From an uncultured Eubacteriales bacterium (GTDB lineage Bacteria > Bacillota > Clostridia > Christensenellales > UBA1242), in assembly GCA_958420145.1 (NCBI GenBank), contig CATZIR010000010.1, positions 1-12,566 of the forward strand: a stretch of 12,566 nucleotides of DNA, given 5' to 3'. Positions within the stretch are counted from its first letter, which is position 1, and the number at the start of each line of letters is the position of its first letter. Positions 1 through 5,923 of this stretch are shown one piece after another. Position numbers and translations under genes: made by a program. The notes below the pieces were generated by a model, which searched no databases, was not told the DNA's origin, and saw nothing but the letters and a program-made list of their open reading frames with translations.

Positions 1-407
1 TTTGGTTCAAAATCAAATTTTGGTTTTTCGCCATAAACACTGATTACTTTGTTGTTCTCTTTTTCACCAGCAAGAAGGTCTGCATCTGGAATATTTGGAA
101 GACCAGCAATAAACATAAAGTTTTCTTCTTGCAATTTTTTTAGTTTTTCGTCGTTAGATGCAATCTCGTCACCTAGTTTTTTCATATCACTAATAATCAA
201 ACTAGCATCTAATCCTTGTTTTTTTAGTTTAGCAACTTCACCACTAGCCAAATTTCTTCTAGCCTTTAGTTCGTTAGTGAATTGTTCAAGTTGTTTTTCT
301 TCTTTATCTTTTTTTAGAAACTCGTCAAAGTTAATTTTGTAGCCCTTTCTTGCGAGCAATTCTTCAATAACTTTTGGTTCTTTTCTAATTCTATTAATGT
401 CTAACAT
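1..407 (-). CDS. serS: Seryl-tRNA synthetase, N-terminal part (runs off the window)
   Basis: This enzyme charges tRNA-Ser with serine in the cytoplasm. About 135 N-terminal residues are visible, beginning MLDINRIRKEPKVIEELLAR, which is the family's classic opening. Residues about 30-105 are a Lys/Glu-rich helical stretch that forms the antiparallel coiled-coil arm that grips the long variable arm of tRNA-Ser. It is followed by the conserved LPNIPDADL stretch and KFDFEPK, just before the catalytic domain, which lies outside the window. The start at 407 follows an AAAGGAAG ribosome binding site. A consensus promoter at 438-466 gives a leader of only about 24 nt, so there is no room for a T-box. 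The gene is divergent from the AlkD-like gene. The substrate tRNA-Ser(GGA) lies at 5830-5916 but is not in the same unit. Confidence 0.96.
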   Translation of the reverse strand, partial: MLDINRIRKEPKVIEELLARKGYKINFDEFLKKDKEEKQLEQFTNELKARRNLASGEVAKLKKQGLDASLIISDMKKLGDEIASNDEKLKKLQEENFMFIAGLPNIPDADLLAGEKENNKVISVYGEKPKFDFEP

Positions 408-437
408 ATAGTCCACTTCCTTTTGTTAATTAGTTAT

Positions 438-466
438 ATTATATTTTTACCAATTTTTTTTGTCAA
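438..466 (-). promoter_or_regulatory. Consensus sigma-A promoter of serS
   Basis: On the minus strand, TTGACA (461-466) and TATAAT (438-443) are both perfect and are separated by 17 bases. Transcription should start near 431, about 24 bases before the serS start codon. This is one of the strongest promoters in the window. Confidence 0.85.
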
Positions 467-534
467 ACAAATTGTTAAAACATATCTAAGAAGTTTGATT
501 TTATTAGGTGTTGCAAAAGTTAGTCAAAAAAGAT

Positions 535-563
535 TTGGTGTGCTGACTTTTTGGTTGTATTAT
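535..563 (+). promoter_or_regulatory. Candidate promoter of the alkD-like gene, placed for a leaderless mRNA
   Basis: A -10-like TATTAT at 558-563 is preceded, 17 bases upstream, by a weak TTGGTG at 535-540. The -10 ends six bases before the ATG at 570, so a start about seven bases downstream would fall on the A of the start codon. There is no Shine-Dalgarno sequence before this ATG. Confidence 0.5.
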
Positions 564-569
564 AAAAGT

Positions 570-1292
570 ATGGACAATAATTTTTTAATTAGAAGTGAAT
601 GGACAAAAGAAAATTTAGTGGAACTTGAAAGTTATCTTAAAACTTTAAGCAAGGGCGAAGAAAAAGCAAAGTGGGAACAACGAATTGTTAACACATCGTT
701 AAAGTGCCTAGCAATAGACAGCAAAAAAGTTAACCAAATTATAAAGCAGATATACAAGGGCAACTATCTTAGTTTTATCGAACTATTCCCTTTTACCTAC
801 TATACCGAAACGATTATTTTAGGCTCACTAATTTGCAAAATAAAAGACTTTAACCTATTCAAACAAAAACTTGATAAGTTTGCTAGTATGGTTGATAACT
901 GGGGCAGTTGCGACACACTAAAATTTGAAGTTGACAGTAGCAACGAAAAGGACTTTTTTGCTCTTGCAAAAAAATATGTAATTTCCCCTAAACCATTTGT
1001 TAGAAGAGTTGGCATTAGAATACTATTCAAGTTTGTTAGTAGCGAGAATTATTTGCCTAGCATTTATGAAATATTAAATAGTTTTGAAAACGAAAAAGAA
1101 TACTATGTTAATATGGCTTTAGCGTGGCTGGTATGCGAACTATTTATCAAGCAAAGAGAAAAAACTGTTGAATTTTTGCAGTCGCATAAACTAAATAAAT
1201 TTGTTGTCAACAAGGCAATTAGCAAATGCCATGATAGTTTTAGGGTAAGCATTGAAGATAAGATATGGCTAAAAAGTTTGAAAGTTAGTTAA
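570..1292 (+). CDS. AlkD-like DNA alkylation repair protein (DNA glycosylase)
   Basis: AlkD-family proteins are cytoplasmic HEAT-like repeat glycosylases that remove N3- and N7-alkylated purines, starting base excision repair. The 240-residue product is the usual size. It carries the family core MVDNWGSCD at 107-115. W111 and D115 fit the catalytic Trp/Asp pair of Bacillus cereus AlkD (W109, D113), and R150 in RRVGIRILF has the same spacing as its R148. A second conserved helix, YYVNMALAWLV (178-188), supplies W186. The frame is open upstream to 423, but that extension (MLISYIIFLPIFF) is unlike the family and overlaps the serS promoter, so I start at 570 (MDNNFLIRSEW). No ribosome binding site precedes 570, and a -10 box lies six bases upstream. 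The gene stands alone between the divergent serS and a terminator. Confidence 0.88.
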   Translation: MDNNFLIRSEWTKENLVELESYLKTLSKGEEKAKWEQRIVNTSLKCLAIDSKKVNQIIKQIYKGNYLSFIELFPFTYYTETIILGSLICKIKDFNLFKQKLDKFASMVDNWGSCDTLKFEVDSSNEKDFFALAKKYVISPKPFVRRVGIRILFKFVSSENYLPSIYEILNSFENEKEYYVNMALAWLVCELFIKQREKTVEFLQSHKLNKFVVNKAISKCHDSFRVSIEDKIWLKSLKVS

Positions 1293-1313
1293 AATTTACA
1301 ATAAAAAATGAAA

Positions 1314-1345
1314 TAAAAAAATCGAGAAAAAATCTCGGTTTTTTT
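1314..1345 (+). terminator. Intrinsic terminator of the alkD-like gene
   Basis: The stem CGAGA/TCTCG has a five-A loop and is extended by an A-run on the left pairing with a T-run on the right. It is followed by seven T and lies about 20 bases after the stop codon. The flanking A-run means that it could also work on the minus strand. Confidence 0.85.
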
Positions 1346-1409
1346 GTTATGAATTTTTTACTTTTTTTGAAGCAAAATTTTATAAGATATACTATTAAAC
1401 TAGGCAGAT

Positions 1410-1437
1410 TTTTTTAGTAAAAAAATATACTAAAAAA
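1410..1437. repeat. 10-bp perfect inverted repeat in the 1293-1584 intergenic gap
   Basis: TTTTTTAGTA (1410-1419) is mirrored by TACTAAAAAA (1428-1437) with an 8-base loop. It lacks a following T-run, so it is not a simple terminator. It lies in a 290-base gap between two convergent genes, which otherwise holds only the two terminators and very AT-rich DNA. A dyad this AT-rich could arise by chance. Confidence 0.4.
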
Positions 1438-1531
1438 TTAATAATAGTTTATAATAAAGCATACAAAATATTTAACAATTTTTTAGCAAAAACAAATGTG
1501 GTATTAAAAGTGATTTAGTTTTACGAAAACA

Positions 1532-1571
1532 AAAAATGTTTACAAAACTCCTACATTTTATAAACATTTTT
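1532..1571 (-). terminator. Hairpin terminator of the coiled-coil gene
   Basis: AAAAATGTTTA and TAAACATTTTT form an 11-bp perfect stem with an 18-base loop, and T-rich sequence follows on the minus strand. It lies just past the stop codon at 1585. The stem is AT-only at its base and is symmetrical enough to act on either strand. Confidence 0.6.
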
Positions 1572-1584
1572 AGATATTAAAATT

Positions 1585-2421
1585 TTAATTAATTGAGTAA
1601 TTTATTTCAAAATTATCAAAATTTTCAGTGTTTTTTTGCATTTTTTCTTGATTTTTAATGATTTTTTCTAAAATAATCAAGTTATTAATATTTTTTAGTT
1701 CCGAAATATTTTCGTTTTTAAATAACTTTTTGATGCAATTTATTTTTCTATCTGCTTGCTTTTCTACGATGATAAAATCACCATCTAGTTTTGGGCAATT
1801 ATTGTTGTCTTGATTGTTTATTGTTCTCTCGATTTTTTCTATTTGTTTAACCGAAATTTTACTATCAAATTTTTTGATGCGTTCTATCATTTCTTTTGTT
1901 GCTAAAATTGTTACATTAACTTTGTATATTTGACTTTCGCTTTTACTACTAAATGATAGTAGGTTTCTAGTTTCTATAATGTAAGGTTCAAGTTCCTTGC
2001 CATATACTTTATTAATTTCGCTAGCAACCATTTGAGCGTATTCTAAACTGTTAATATTTTTGCTACTAATTAGTCCAGCGAAATTTGAAATTTCTTTTGC
2101 TAGTTTGTTTTGATTTTTTTCTATTTCTTCTTGCCTTCTTTGAAGTCTCCAAATGTTAGTGGAAAGTCCTTTTGATTTTTCTTGAAATTTTTTAAGTAGT
2201 ATCTTACTTGCTCTGCTCTTTTTATGTATTTGTTTATCATTTTGTAGAATCATTGCTACAATCATTTTTTCGTTATATTTTTCTAGTTTAATAATTTTTG
2301 TTTGAAATTCTTTTCTCAAACTTATACACTTTAATTCTTTGTCATGAAGGTCTTGAGTAAGTTTTTCTAAATCGCAAAATTTAGTAATTTTTGTTTGTAA
2401 CATCTTGGTATTTAGTTCCAT
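1585..2421 (-). CDS. Unrecognised Lys/Glu-rich coiled-coil protein
   Basis: I do not recognise a family. The 278-residue product is highly charged and rich in Lys, Ile and Asn. Residues about 10-110 look like long amphipathic helices with heptad-like spacing (LEKLTQDLHDKELKC, then LQRRQEEIEKNQNKLAKEI), suggesting a coiled coil. A mixed central part (about 150-190) could be a small alpha/beta domain, and the Asn-rich C-terminal part ends in more helices. No signal peptide or membrane segment is visible, so it is probably cytoplasmic. The start at 2421 (MELNTKMLQ) is chosen because AAGGAG lies seven bases upstream; an in-frame ATG at 2445 has no such site and overlaps the promoter -10 region. 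It has its own promoter and terminator, so context gives no function. Base composition is more AT-rich than in neighbouring enzymes. Confidence 0.7.
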   Translation of the reverse strand: MELNTKMLQTKITKFCDLEKLTQDLHDKELKCISLRKEFQTKIIKLEKYNEKMIVAMILQNDKQIHKKSRASKILLKKFQEKSKGLSTNIWRLQRRQEEIEKNQNKLAKEISNFAGLISSKNINSLEYAQMVASEINKVYGKELEPYIIETRNLLSFSSKSESQIYKVNVTILATKEMIERIKKFDSKISVKQIEKIERTINNQDNNNCPKLDGDFIIVEKQADRKINCIKKLFKNENISELKNINNLIILEKIIKNQEKMQKNTENFDNFEINYSIN

Positions 2422-2428
2422 CTTTCTG

Positions 2429-2434
2429 CTCCTT
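2429..2434 (-). promoter_or_regulatory. Ribosome binding site that sets the start of the coiled-coil gene
   Basis: AAGGAG on the minus strand lies seven bases upstream of the ATG at 2421. It lies downstream of the alternative ATG at 2445, which makes that longer start unlikely. Confidence 0.8.
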
Positions 2435-2449
2435 AATTTATACATTATA

Positions 2450-2478
2450 ATTATATCATATTGTACCTAGAATGAAAA
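2450..2478 (-). promoter_or_regulatory. Promoter of the coiled-coil gene
   Basis: A perfect TATAAT at 2450-2455 on the minus strand is paired with TTTTCA (four of six) at 2473-2478, 17 bases upstream. A second TATAAT at 2444-2449 overlaps it, so the start site may vary by a few bases. Confidence 0.6.
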
Positions 2479-2513
2479 ATATTCAACATAAGTTTTTTTA
2501 TGATTTTTAGAAG

Positions 2514-2557
2514 AAAAAATTTACAATTTTCGCAAAACAAAAACTGTAAATTTTTTT
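2514..2557 (-). terminator. Hairpin terminator after the pyrimidine phosphorylase gene
   Basis: On the minus strand AAAAAATTTACA and TGTAAATTTTTT form a 12-bp stem around a 19-20-base loop, ending in a T-run. It lies about 25 bases past the stop codon of the phosphorylase gene. Confidence 0.65.
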
Positions 2558-2580
2558 AATTATTATTAATCTTTTTTATT

Positions 2581-3813
2581 CTATTTTACTTCTACACAAG
2601 AAAGTAACTCTCGCTCAATTTTATTAAAATTTTCAATATTTTTAGAGAAAATTTCAAAAATTACTGCATTTTTTTCGATTTTTTCATTATTTTTGTATTT
2701 AGTAACAACTCCAACAAAATTTTCTTTTGAATATTCTGTGCCATTTTTTTGGCAGATATCTGCAACTAATTGACCTAGTTTTTTTGTGTCTATATATTTT
2801 AGTTTCCCACCACTGTTTGACCTAACCACAAAACTTGGTTTTGGCAAATTTTGACTAAACAAATCAAGTGACCCACCTTGCATAGAAACCATTGTTTTAA
2901 ATTTCTCTAAAGCCTGCCTGCTATCCAGCACTTTTTTAACAAGTCTTTTTGCAACAAAAAGTGGAATGTTTGTATACATACTAACACACTTGCTAGCAAG
3001 TCTTATACATTCTCGTCTTAGTTTGCCCTGCTTACCACTAAGCACTTCGACTGCCTCAAGTGACTCCAATCTAGGACCAATATTGTCGCCTAGTGGTTCG
3101 TTCATTTCGCCATAGACAACATCAATTTTTTTACCAGCCAACTTTCCTATTTTTATCATTTTGCTAGCAAGTTTTTTTGCCATACTCTTAGTAGGCATAA
3201 ACGCACCTTGACCATATTTTACATCAAGCAAAATCATATCTGTGTTTGTGGCAAGTTTTTTACTCATAATGCTAGACGCAATAAGTGGAATGTTGTCAAC
3301 AAGGCCGGTTCTGTCTCTTAGAGCATAAATTTTCTTATCGGCTGGGGCTAGTTCTTTTGTTGATGTGACAATGCATGCTCCATTTGTCTTTACCAGTTCT
3401 ATTGCTTTTTCAACTTCTATATCTGTTTTATAGCCACTAAAACACTCCAACTTATCACATGTTCCACCAGTAAAGCCTAATGCTCTACCGCTCATTTTGA
3501 ACATTTTAACGCCAAGACAAGCACAAATAGGTGCAATCACGAGTGTAGTCGTGTCGCTCACTCCACCTGTCGAATGCTTGTCGATAGTAGTGCCTAATGA
3601 GCCTAGATTAAGCACTTCTCCACTATTTTTCATTGCGTCGGTTAAGTAAAATAGGTCTTCGTCACAAATATCATACTCGTATATCGCCTTGATTAATGGC
3701 AAAATTTGCTCATCTGTGATTTTTTCATTGCAATAACTAGAAATTATGCTATCAATAATTTCTTTGCCTAACTTTTGTTTGTTTTTAATTTTTTCAACTG
3801 CTAATGTAATCAT
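2581..3813 (-). CDS. pdp: Pyrimidine-nucleoside phosphorylase
   Basis: This enzyme splits pyrimidine (deoxy)nucleosides with phosphate into the base and (deoxy)ribose 1-phosphate, a cytoplasmic salvage step. The 410-residue protein has the helical N-terminal domain (1-70), the phosphate-binding loop KHSTGG (79-84) and the family signature SGRALGFTGGTCDKLE (108-123). It also has ALRD with R166 and ASSIMSKK with S181 and K185, the base-binding residues. The C-terminal domain (about 330-410) is somewhat shorter than in the usual roughly 433-residue members. After KHSTGGV the family normally has Gly-Asp; here residue 86 is Ser. I cannot separate the uridine/thymidine type (pdp) from thymidine phosphorylase (deoA) by sight. 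The start at 3813 fits the family opening, but no Shine-Dalgarno precedes it, and TATAAT lies six bases upstream. Terminators on both sides make it a single-gene unit; no other nucleoside catabolism gene is nearby. Confidence 0.94.
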   Translation of the reverse strand: MITLAVEKIKNKQKLGKEIIDSIISSYCNEKITDEQILPLIKAIYEYDICDEDLFYLTDAMKNSGEVLNLGSLGTTIDKHSTGGVSDTTTLVIAPICACLGVKMFKMSGRALGFTGGTCDKLECFSGYKTDIEVEKAIELVKTNGACIVTSTKELAPADKKIYALRDRTGLVDNIPLIASSIMSKKLATNTDMILLDVKYGQGAFMPTKSMAKKLASKMIKIGKLAGKKIDVVYGEMNEPLGDNIGPRLESLEAVEVLSGKQGKLRRECIRLASKCVSMYTNIPLFVAKRLVKKVLDSRQALEKFKTMVSMQGGSLDLFSQNLPKPSFVVRSNSGGKLKYIDTKKLGQLVADICQKNGTEYSKENFVGVVTKYKNNEKIEKNAVIFEIFSKNIENFNKIERELLSCVEVK

Positions 3814-3819
3814 AATAAA

Positions 3820-3825
3820 ATTATA
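3820..3825 (-). promoter_or_regulatory. -10 box of pdp, placed for a leaderless mRNA
   Basis: A perfect TATAAT on the minus strand is followed by six bases and then the ATG at 3813. No convincing -35 is seen at 16-18 bases (TTTTAT at 17). No ribosome binding site lies between the box and the start codon. A terminator immediately upstream implies that the gene needs its own promoter. Confidence 0.5.
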
Positions 3826-3849
3826 TAATTTTTATTCCCAAAATAAAAA

Positions 3850-3876
3850 TAAAAAATAGCCACATAAGTGACTATC
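3850..3876 (-). terminator. Intrinsic terminator after the DUF308 gene
   Basis: On the minus strand ATAGTCAC pairs with GTGGCTAT (one G-T) around a TTAT loop, followed by a run of six T. It separates the DUF308 gene from pdp. Confidence 0.85.
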
Positions 3877-3890
3877 TTTTTTCGTTTAGA

Positions 3891-4465
3891 CTATTGAATG
3901 TCGTTAAGATAATTTTTGATATTCTTTTCTGCCTTCTTTACATGTGAACTAAATACGAGAGTTGTTACAATGTCGCATACACCGTCAACAATCAACGAAA
4001 TTCCACAATAAATCATAACAAAATCGAATGTGCCGAACATAACAGAAATTCCTAGTCCCACAAGTAAAATGCTCATAACAAATAGTGTCCAAGAGCCTTT
4101 CACCTTCATTTTTGCGCAATCAACACCCATTTGTAAGTCTACTAAGCCATTCACAACTATGAATGTTCCAAAAATAATTGTAATCAAGTTTTGAGTCATA
4201 TCTTGTTTTACCAAGCATAGCACGCCAACAACAATTAGTAGTATGCTGACAATAAGCATATATGAGCCAAAAATTGAACCTGAAAACAAGTGTCTAATCA
4301 TTAGGAATGTGCCTAAGAACACAAAAATTCCACCTGCGACATAGCAAATTATGTTGCCTGAATTTTCTGGGAACACTATAAACAAAACCCAATAACGATT
4401 GCAAGCAATGCTGTTACTAATGTCTCCCATTTTATCTTTCTAAAAAAACTTTTTAATGAATCCAT
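3891..4465 (-). pseudogene. DUF308 (HdeD-like) membrane protein gene with a one-base frameshift
   Basis: DUF308 proteins are small multi-helix membrane proteins of poorly known role; HdeD of E. coli is linked to acid resistance. A strong AGGAGG site (4472-4477) precedes ATG at 4465, whose frame reads MDSLKSFFRKIKWETLVTAL and on to AIVIGFCL, then stops at 4376-4378. The -1 frame continues VLFIVFPENSGNIICYVAGG to the end. This is exactly how DUF308 proteins continue after their first helix. Adding one G to the GGG at 4388-4390 joins the two into one 191-residue protein with about six helices. The ATG at 4430 in the second frame (MGDISNSIACNRYW) has no ribosome binding site and encodes out-of-frame residues. 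Either the gene is broken or the base was missed in sequencing. It has its own promoter and terminator. Confidence 0.85.
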
Positions 4466-4482
4466 ATTTGTCCTCCTACTAA

Positions 4483-4510
4483 ATTATAAACAAAATCATT
4501 TTTTAATCAA
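4483..4510 (-). promoter_or_regulatory. Promoter of the DUF308 gene
   Basis: TTGATT (4505-4510) and a perfect TATAAT (4483-4488) on the minus strand are separated by 16 bases. The box lies about 17 bases upstream of the start codon at 4465, with the AGGAGG site in between. Confidence 0.7.
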
Positions 4511-4541
4511 GCATTTAGTGAATATTAAACAAAATTTACAT

Positions 4542-4569
4542 AAAAAAACATCTCACTAGGAGATGTTTT
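4542..4569 (-). terminator. Intrinsic terminator after the four-helix membrane protein gene
   Basis: AAAACATCTC and GAGATGTTTT form a perfect 10-bp stem with a five-base loop, ending in a T-run on the minus strand. It starts six bases after the stop codon. Confidence 0.9.
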
Positions 4570-4574
4570 CGTTT

Positions 4575-5081
4575 TTATTGTTTTACTGCAAAAATACTTG
4601 CTACAAAACCTAGTAGTGCTGATACGCCAGATAGAATTAAACCTAACCAGTATGCGTAACTTCCTGCACTAATTAGTGAGCCTAGAGATGATGATTGACA
4701 TTTTGATGGAACAACAATCATATTAACGATTGTCATAACCAAAACTGCAAGTGCCATAAAGACCATACAGAAACCAATTAGTTTCATAACTCGTCTGCTC
4801 TTAATTATTCCAGCGTCGCCAAGCATTTTTACTATTGCTAGTAGTGCCATAAGAGAAGCAAAGATAACTAAAAGTAGTATGCAAGTAGCCATTCCAGCAT
4901 CGCTATCAAAATTTAATAGGTCGTAGCCAGAAATTGTTGATGATGTTGTTCCAAGAACTGAAGATACTTCGCCCTTGATATAAGGCATTGCAAGTAGTCC
5001 AAACATTGCTCCTGAAAATAGTAGCACCAACAAATCTAGTCCAAAATTTTTCATACTCTTTTTTGAAGATTTTTTTGCCAT
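4575..5081 (-). CDS. Small four-helix integral membrane protein, function unknown
   Basis: I do not recognise the family. The 168-residue product starts with a Lys/Ser-rich cytoplasmic tail (MAKKSSKKSMK), followed by four hydrophobic segments at about 14-34, 64-85, 99-123 and 142-165. The first outer loop (36-62) is Ser/Thr/Gly-rich (SSVLGTTSSTISGY). A basic turn, KSRRVMK (94-100), lies between helices 2 and 3. Positive residues at the N-terminus and in that loop predict both ends inside the cell. The start at 5081 follows AGGAGG (5088-5093) at good spacing. A near-perfect promoter lies at 5100-5128 and a terminator just after the stop, so it is probably well expressed as a single gene. The next membrane protein gene downstream (DUF308) has the same design of strong binding site plus promoter, but no sequence likeness. 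Confidence 0.85.
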   Translation of the reverse strand: MAKKSSKKSMKNFGLDLLVLLFSGAMFGLLAMPYIKGEVSSVLGTTSSTISGYDLLNFDSDAGMATCILLLVIFASLMALLAIVKMLGDAGIIKSRRVMKLIGFCMVFMALAVLVMTIVNMIVVPSKCQSSSLGSLISAGSYAYWLGLILSGVSALLGFVASIFAVKQ

Positions 5082-5099
5082 AACTTTCCTCCTACGTAC

Positions 5100-5128
5100 A
5101 TAATATCAAATCTACAAAAATATGTCAA
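5100..5128 (-). promoter_or_regulatory. Strong promoter of the four-helix membrane protein gene
   Basis: On the minus strand a perfect TTGACA (5123-5128) is followed, 17 bases on, by TATTAT (5100-5105). The -10 is preceded by TGA, an extended -10. It lies just beyond the end of the upstream broken gene. Confidence 0.85.
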
Positions 5129-5138
5129 AGATAAAATG

Positions 5139-5537
5139 CTATTTGCACAAAGTATCGCATTCAACTTCGCTATTAGTCCATTGCTCGTAGAGTCTTTCTT
5201 TGTTACAATTTTCATACATTTTGTGTAGCGAATAGCAAGATATTTTGTTTGAATTTTTAATATCAAACAATCTGCATAATTTTAACGTGTCGGCTAGTGC
5301 GATTGATCTATTATTCAATTCAATTTTTTCACAGTTAAGCGTTTAAAAATCAATCAAATTTGGTTTTACTCTCCATTTTAGTGAGTCATTCTTTTGCTTT
5401 GCATCTACGGCAAGAAGCACCAAATTGCTTACTTTAATTTCATTCCCTTTCGTAAAATTATTAAAAATTATAAATACATTGTTCATATGAAGTTTGAATT
5501 CATCTAAATTTTTAACTTTTTTATCTAATATTTTCAT
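5139..5537 (-). pseudogene. Hypothetical gene split by an in-frame TAA codon
   Basis: No family is recognised. ATG at 5537 follows AGGAGA (5544-5549) and encodes 64 residues (MKILDKKVKNLDEFKLHMNN, to KPNLIDF), then TAA at 5343-5345. The same frame stays open for another 67 sense codons, giving protein-like sequence (LNNRSIALADTLKLCRLFDI, then SLHKMYENCNKERLYEQW), and ends in TAG at 5139-5141. The simplest reading is a gene of about 132 codons interrupted by one nonsense change (for example CAA, GAA or AAA to TAA). The second half holds six Cys. The 64-residue product could still be made and be functional. No membrane segment or signal peptide is evident. TAA is the normal stop elsewhere here, so recoding is unlikely. 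Confidence 0.6.
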
Positions 5538-5555
5538 ACCCTATCTCCTAATAAT

Positions 5556-5584
5556 ATTTTATCACATAAGATTGCGGCTGTCAA
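5556..5584 (-). promoter_or_regulatory. Promoter of the split hypothetical gene
   Basis: A perfect TTGACA (5579-5584) and TAAAAT (5556-5561) lie 17 bases apart on the minus strand, with TG just before the -10. Transcription would start near 5549, right at the AGGAGA ribosome binding site, giving an unusually short leader of about 12 nt. Confidence 0.75.
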
Positions 5585-5606
5585 TGTAGAAATTTATTGA
5601 TATTTC

Positions 5607-5635
5607 TTTACAAACTAATTAATAATGTTTATACT
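5607..5635 (+). promoter_or_regulatory. Promoter reading toward tRNA-Ser
   Basis: TTTACA (5607-5612) and TATACT (5630-5635) lie 17 bases apart on the plus strand. The start would be near 5642, about 188 bases before the tRNA. No comparable promoter is seen closer to the tRNA, so this may drive a long leader plus tRNA-Ser, or a separate small RNA. Confidence 0.65.
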
Positions 5636-5662
5636 ATCTTGTGTTGGGAAATTTTCGTAACA

Positions 5663-5813
5663 GATAATGAAAAATATAATAAATGGGCAAAAATTTTTTG
5701 AGTGACATCTCTGTCTGTTAAAAAGTCGATAATGCTTATATAAATTGCAAAAATTATATTTGGAAGGGTGTCACTCTAAATATGATCAATGTACTAAACA
5801 ATTTTTCATTATC
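5663..5813 (+). repeat. Nested inverted repeats in the tRNA-Ser leader
   Basis: The outer arms GATAATGAAAAAT (5663-5675) and ATTTTTCATTATC (5801-5813) are a perfect 13-bp inverted repeat. Inside them, GAGTGACA (5700-5707) pairs with TGTCACTC (5769-5776) and extends to 11 bp with G-U pairs (to 5710/5766). An inner ATATAA/TTATAT stem adds a third level. In RNA the whole segment could fold as one long arm. This accounts for most of the 292-base gap before the tRNA. No target-site duplication flanks the arms. Confidence 0.5.
5762..5795 (+). pseudogene. Decayed 5' half of a tRNA-Ser gene
   Basis: GGAAGGGTGTCA (5762-5773) is identical to the first 12 bases of the functional tRNA-Ser (5830-5841). 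Farther on, TGATCAATGTACT (5783-5795) matches the tRNA's TGGTCGAATGTGCT (5845-5858) except for two substitutions and one gap. The rest of a tRNA is missing (no anticodon arm, T arm or 3' acceptor strand). It looks like a relic of a tandem tRNA-Ser duplication about 68 bases upstream. Confidence 0.65.
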
Positions 5814-5829
5814 ATTCATTCCTTAATAT

Positions 5830-5916
5830 GGAAGGGTGTCAGAGTGGTCGAATGTGCTCGCTTGGAAAGCGGGTGTGCGAGTAGCACCGCAGGTTCAAAT
5901 CCTGTCCCTTCCGCCA
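5830..5916 (+). tRNA. tRNA-Ser (anticodon GGA, reads UCC/UCU)
   Basis: The acceptor stem GGAAGGG pairs with CCCTTCC (5906-5912), followed by discriminator G and an encoded CCA. The anticodon loop TTGGAAA places GGA at 5864-5866. A long variable arm with a GTGC/GCAC stem marks a class II tRNA, as expected for Ser. The T-loop motif GGTTCAAATCC is intact. It is the substrate of SerS, whose gene starts at 407. Confidence 0.97.
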
Positions 5917-5923
5917 ATATTTA

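Noticed and set aside
49..342. Plus-strand open frame of 97 codons
   Set aside because: It lies wholly antisense to serS, and its Ser/Phe-rich translation is the usual shadow of a Lys/Glu-rich gene.
408..437. T-box riboswitch before serS
   Set aside because: The consensus promoter leaves only about 24 nt of leader, with no T-box sequence or specifier stem.
423..569. Longer N-terminus for the AlkD-like protein
   Set aside because: The extra 49 residues are hydrophobic and unlike the family; the stretch is the divergent promoter region.
4376..4395. Programmed -1 frameshift in the DUF308 gene
   Set aside because: No X XXY YYZ slippery heptamer is in frame at the junction, and no strong stimulatory hairpin is evident. 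An indel or read error is simpler.
5343..5345. Recoded TAA (alternative genetic code)
   Set aside because: Other genes here, such as the AlkD-like gene and the ABC ATPase gene, end normally at TAA, so TAA is a stop in this genome.
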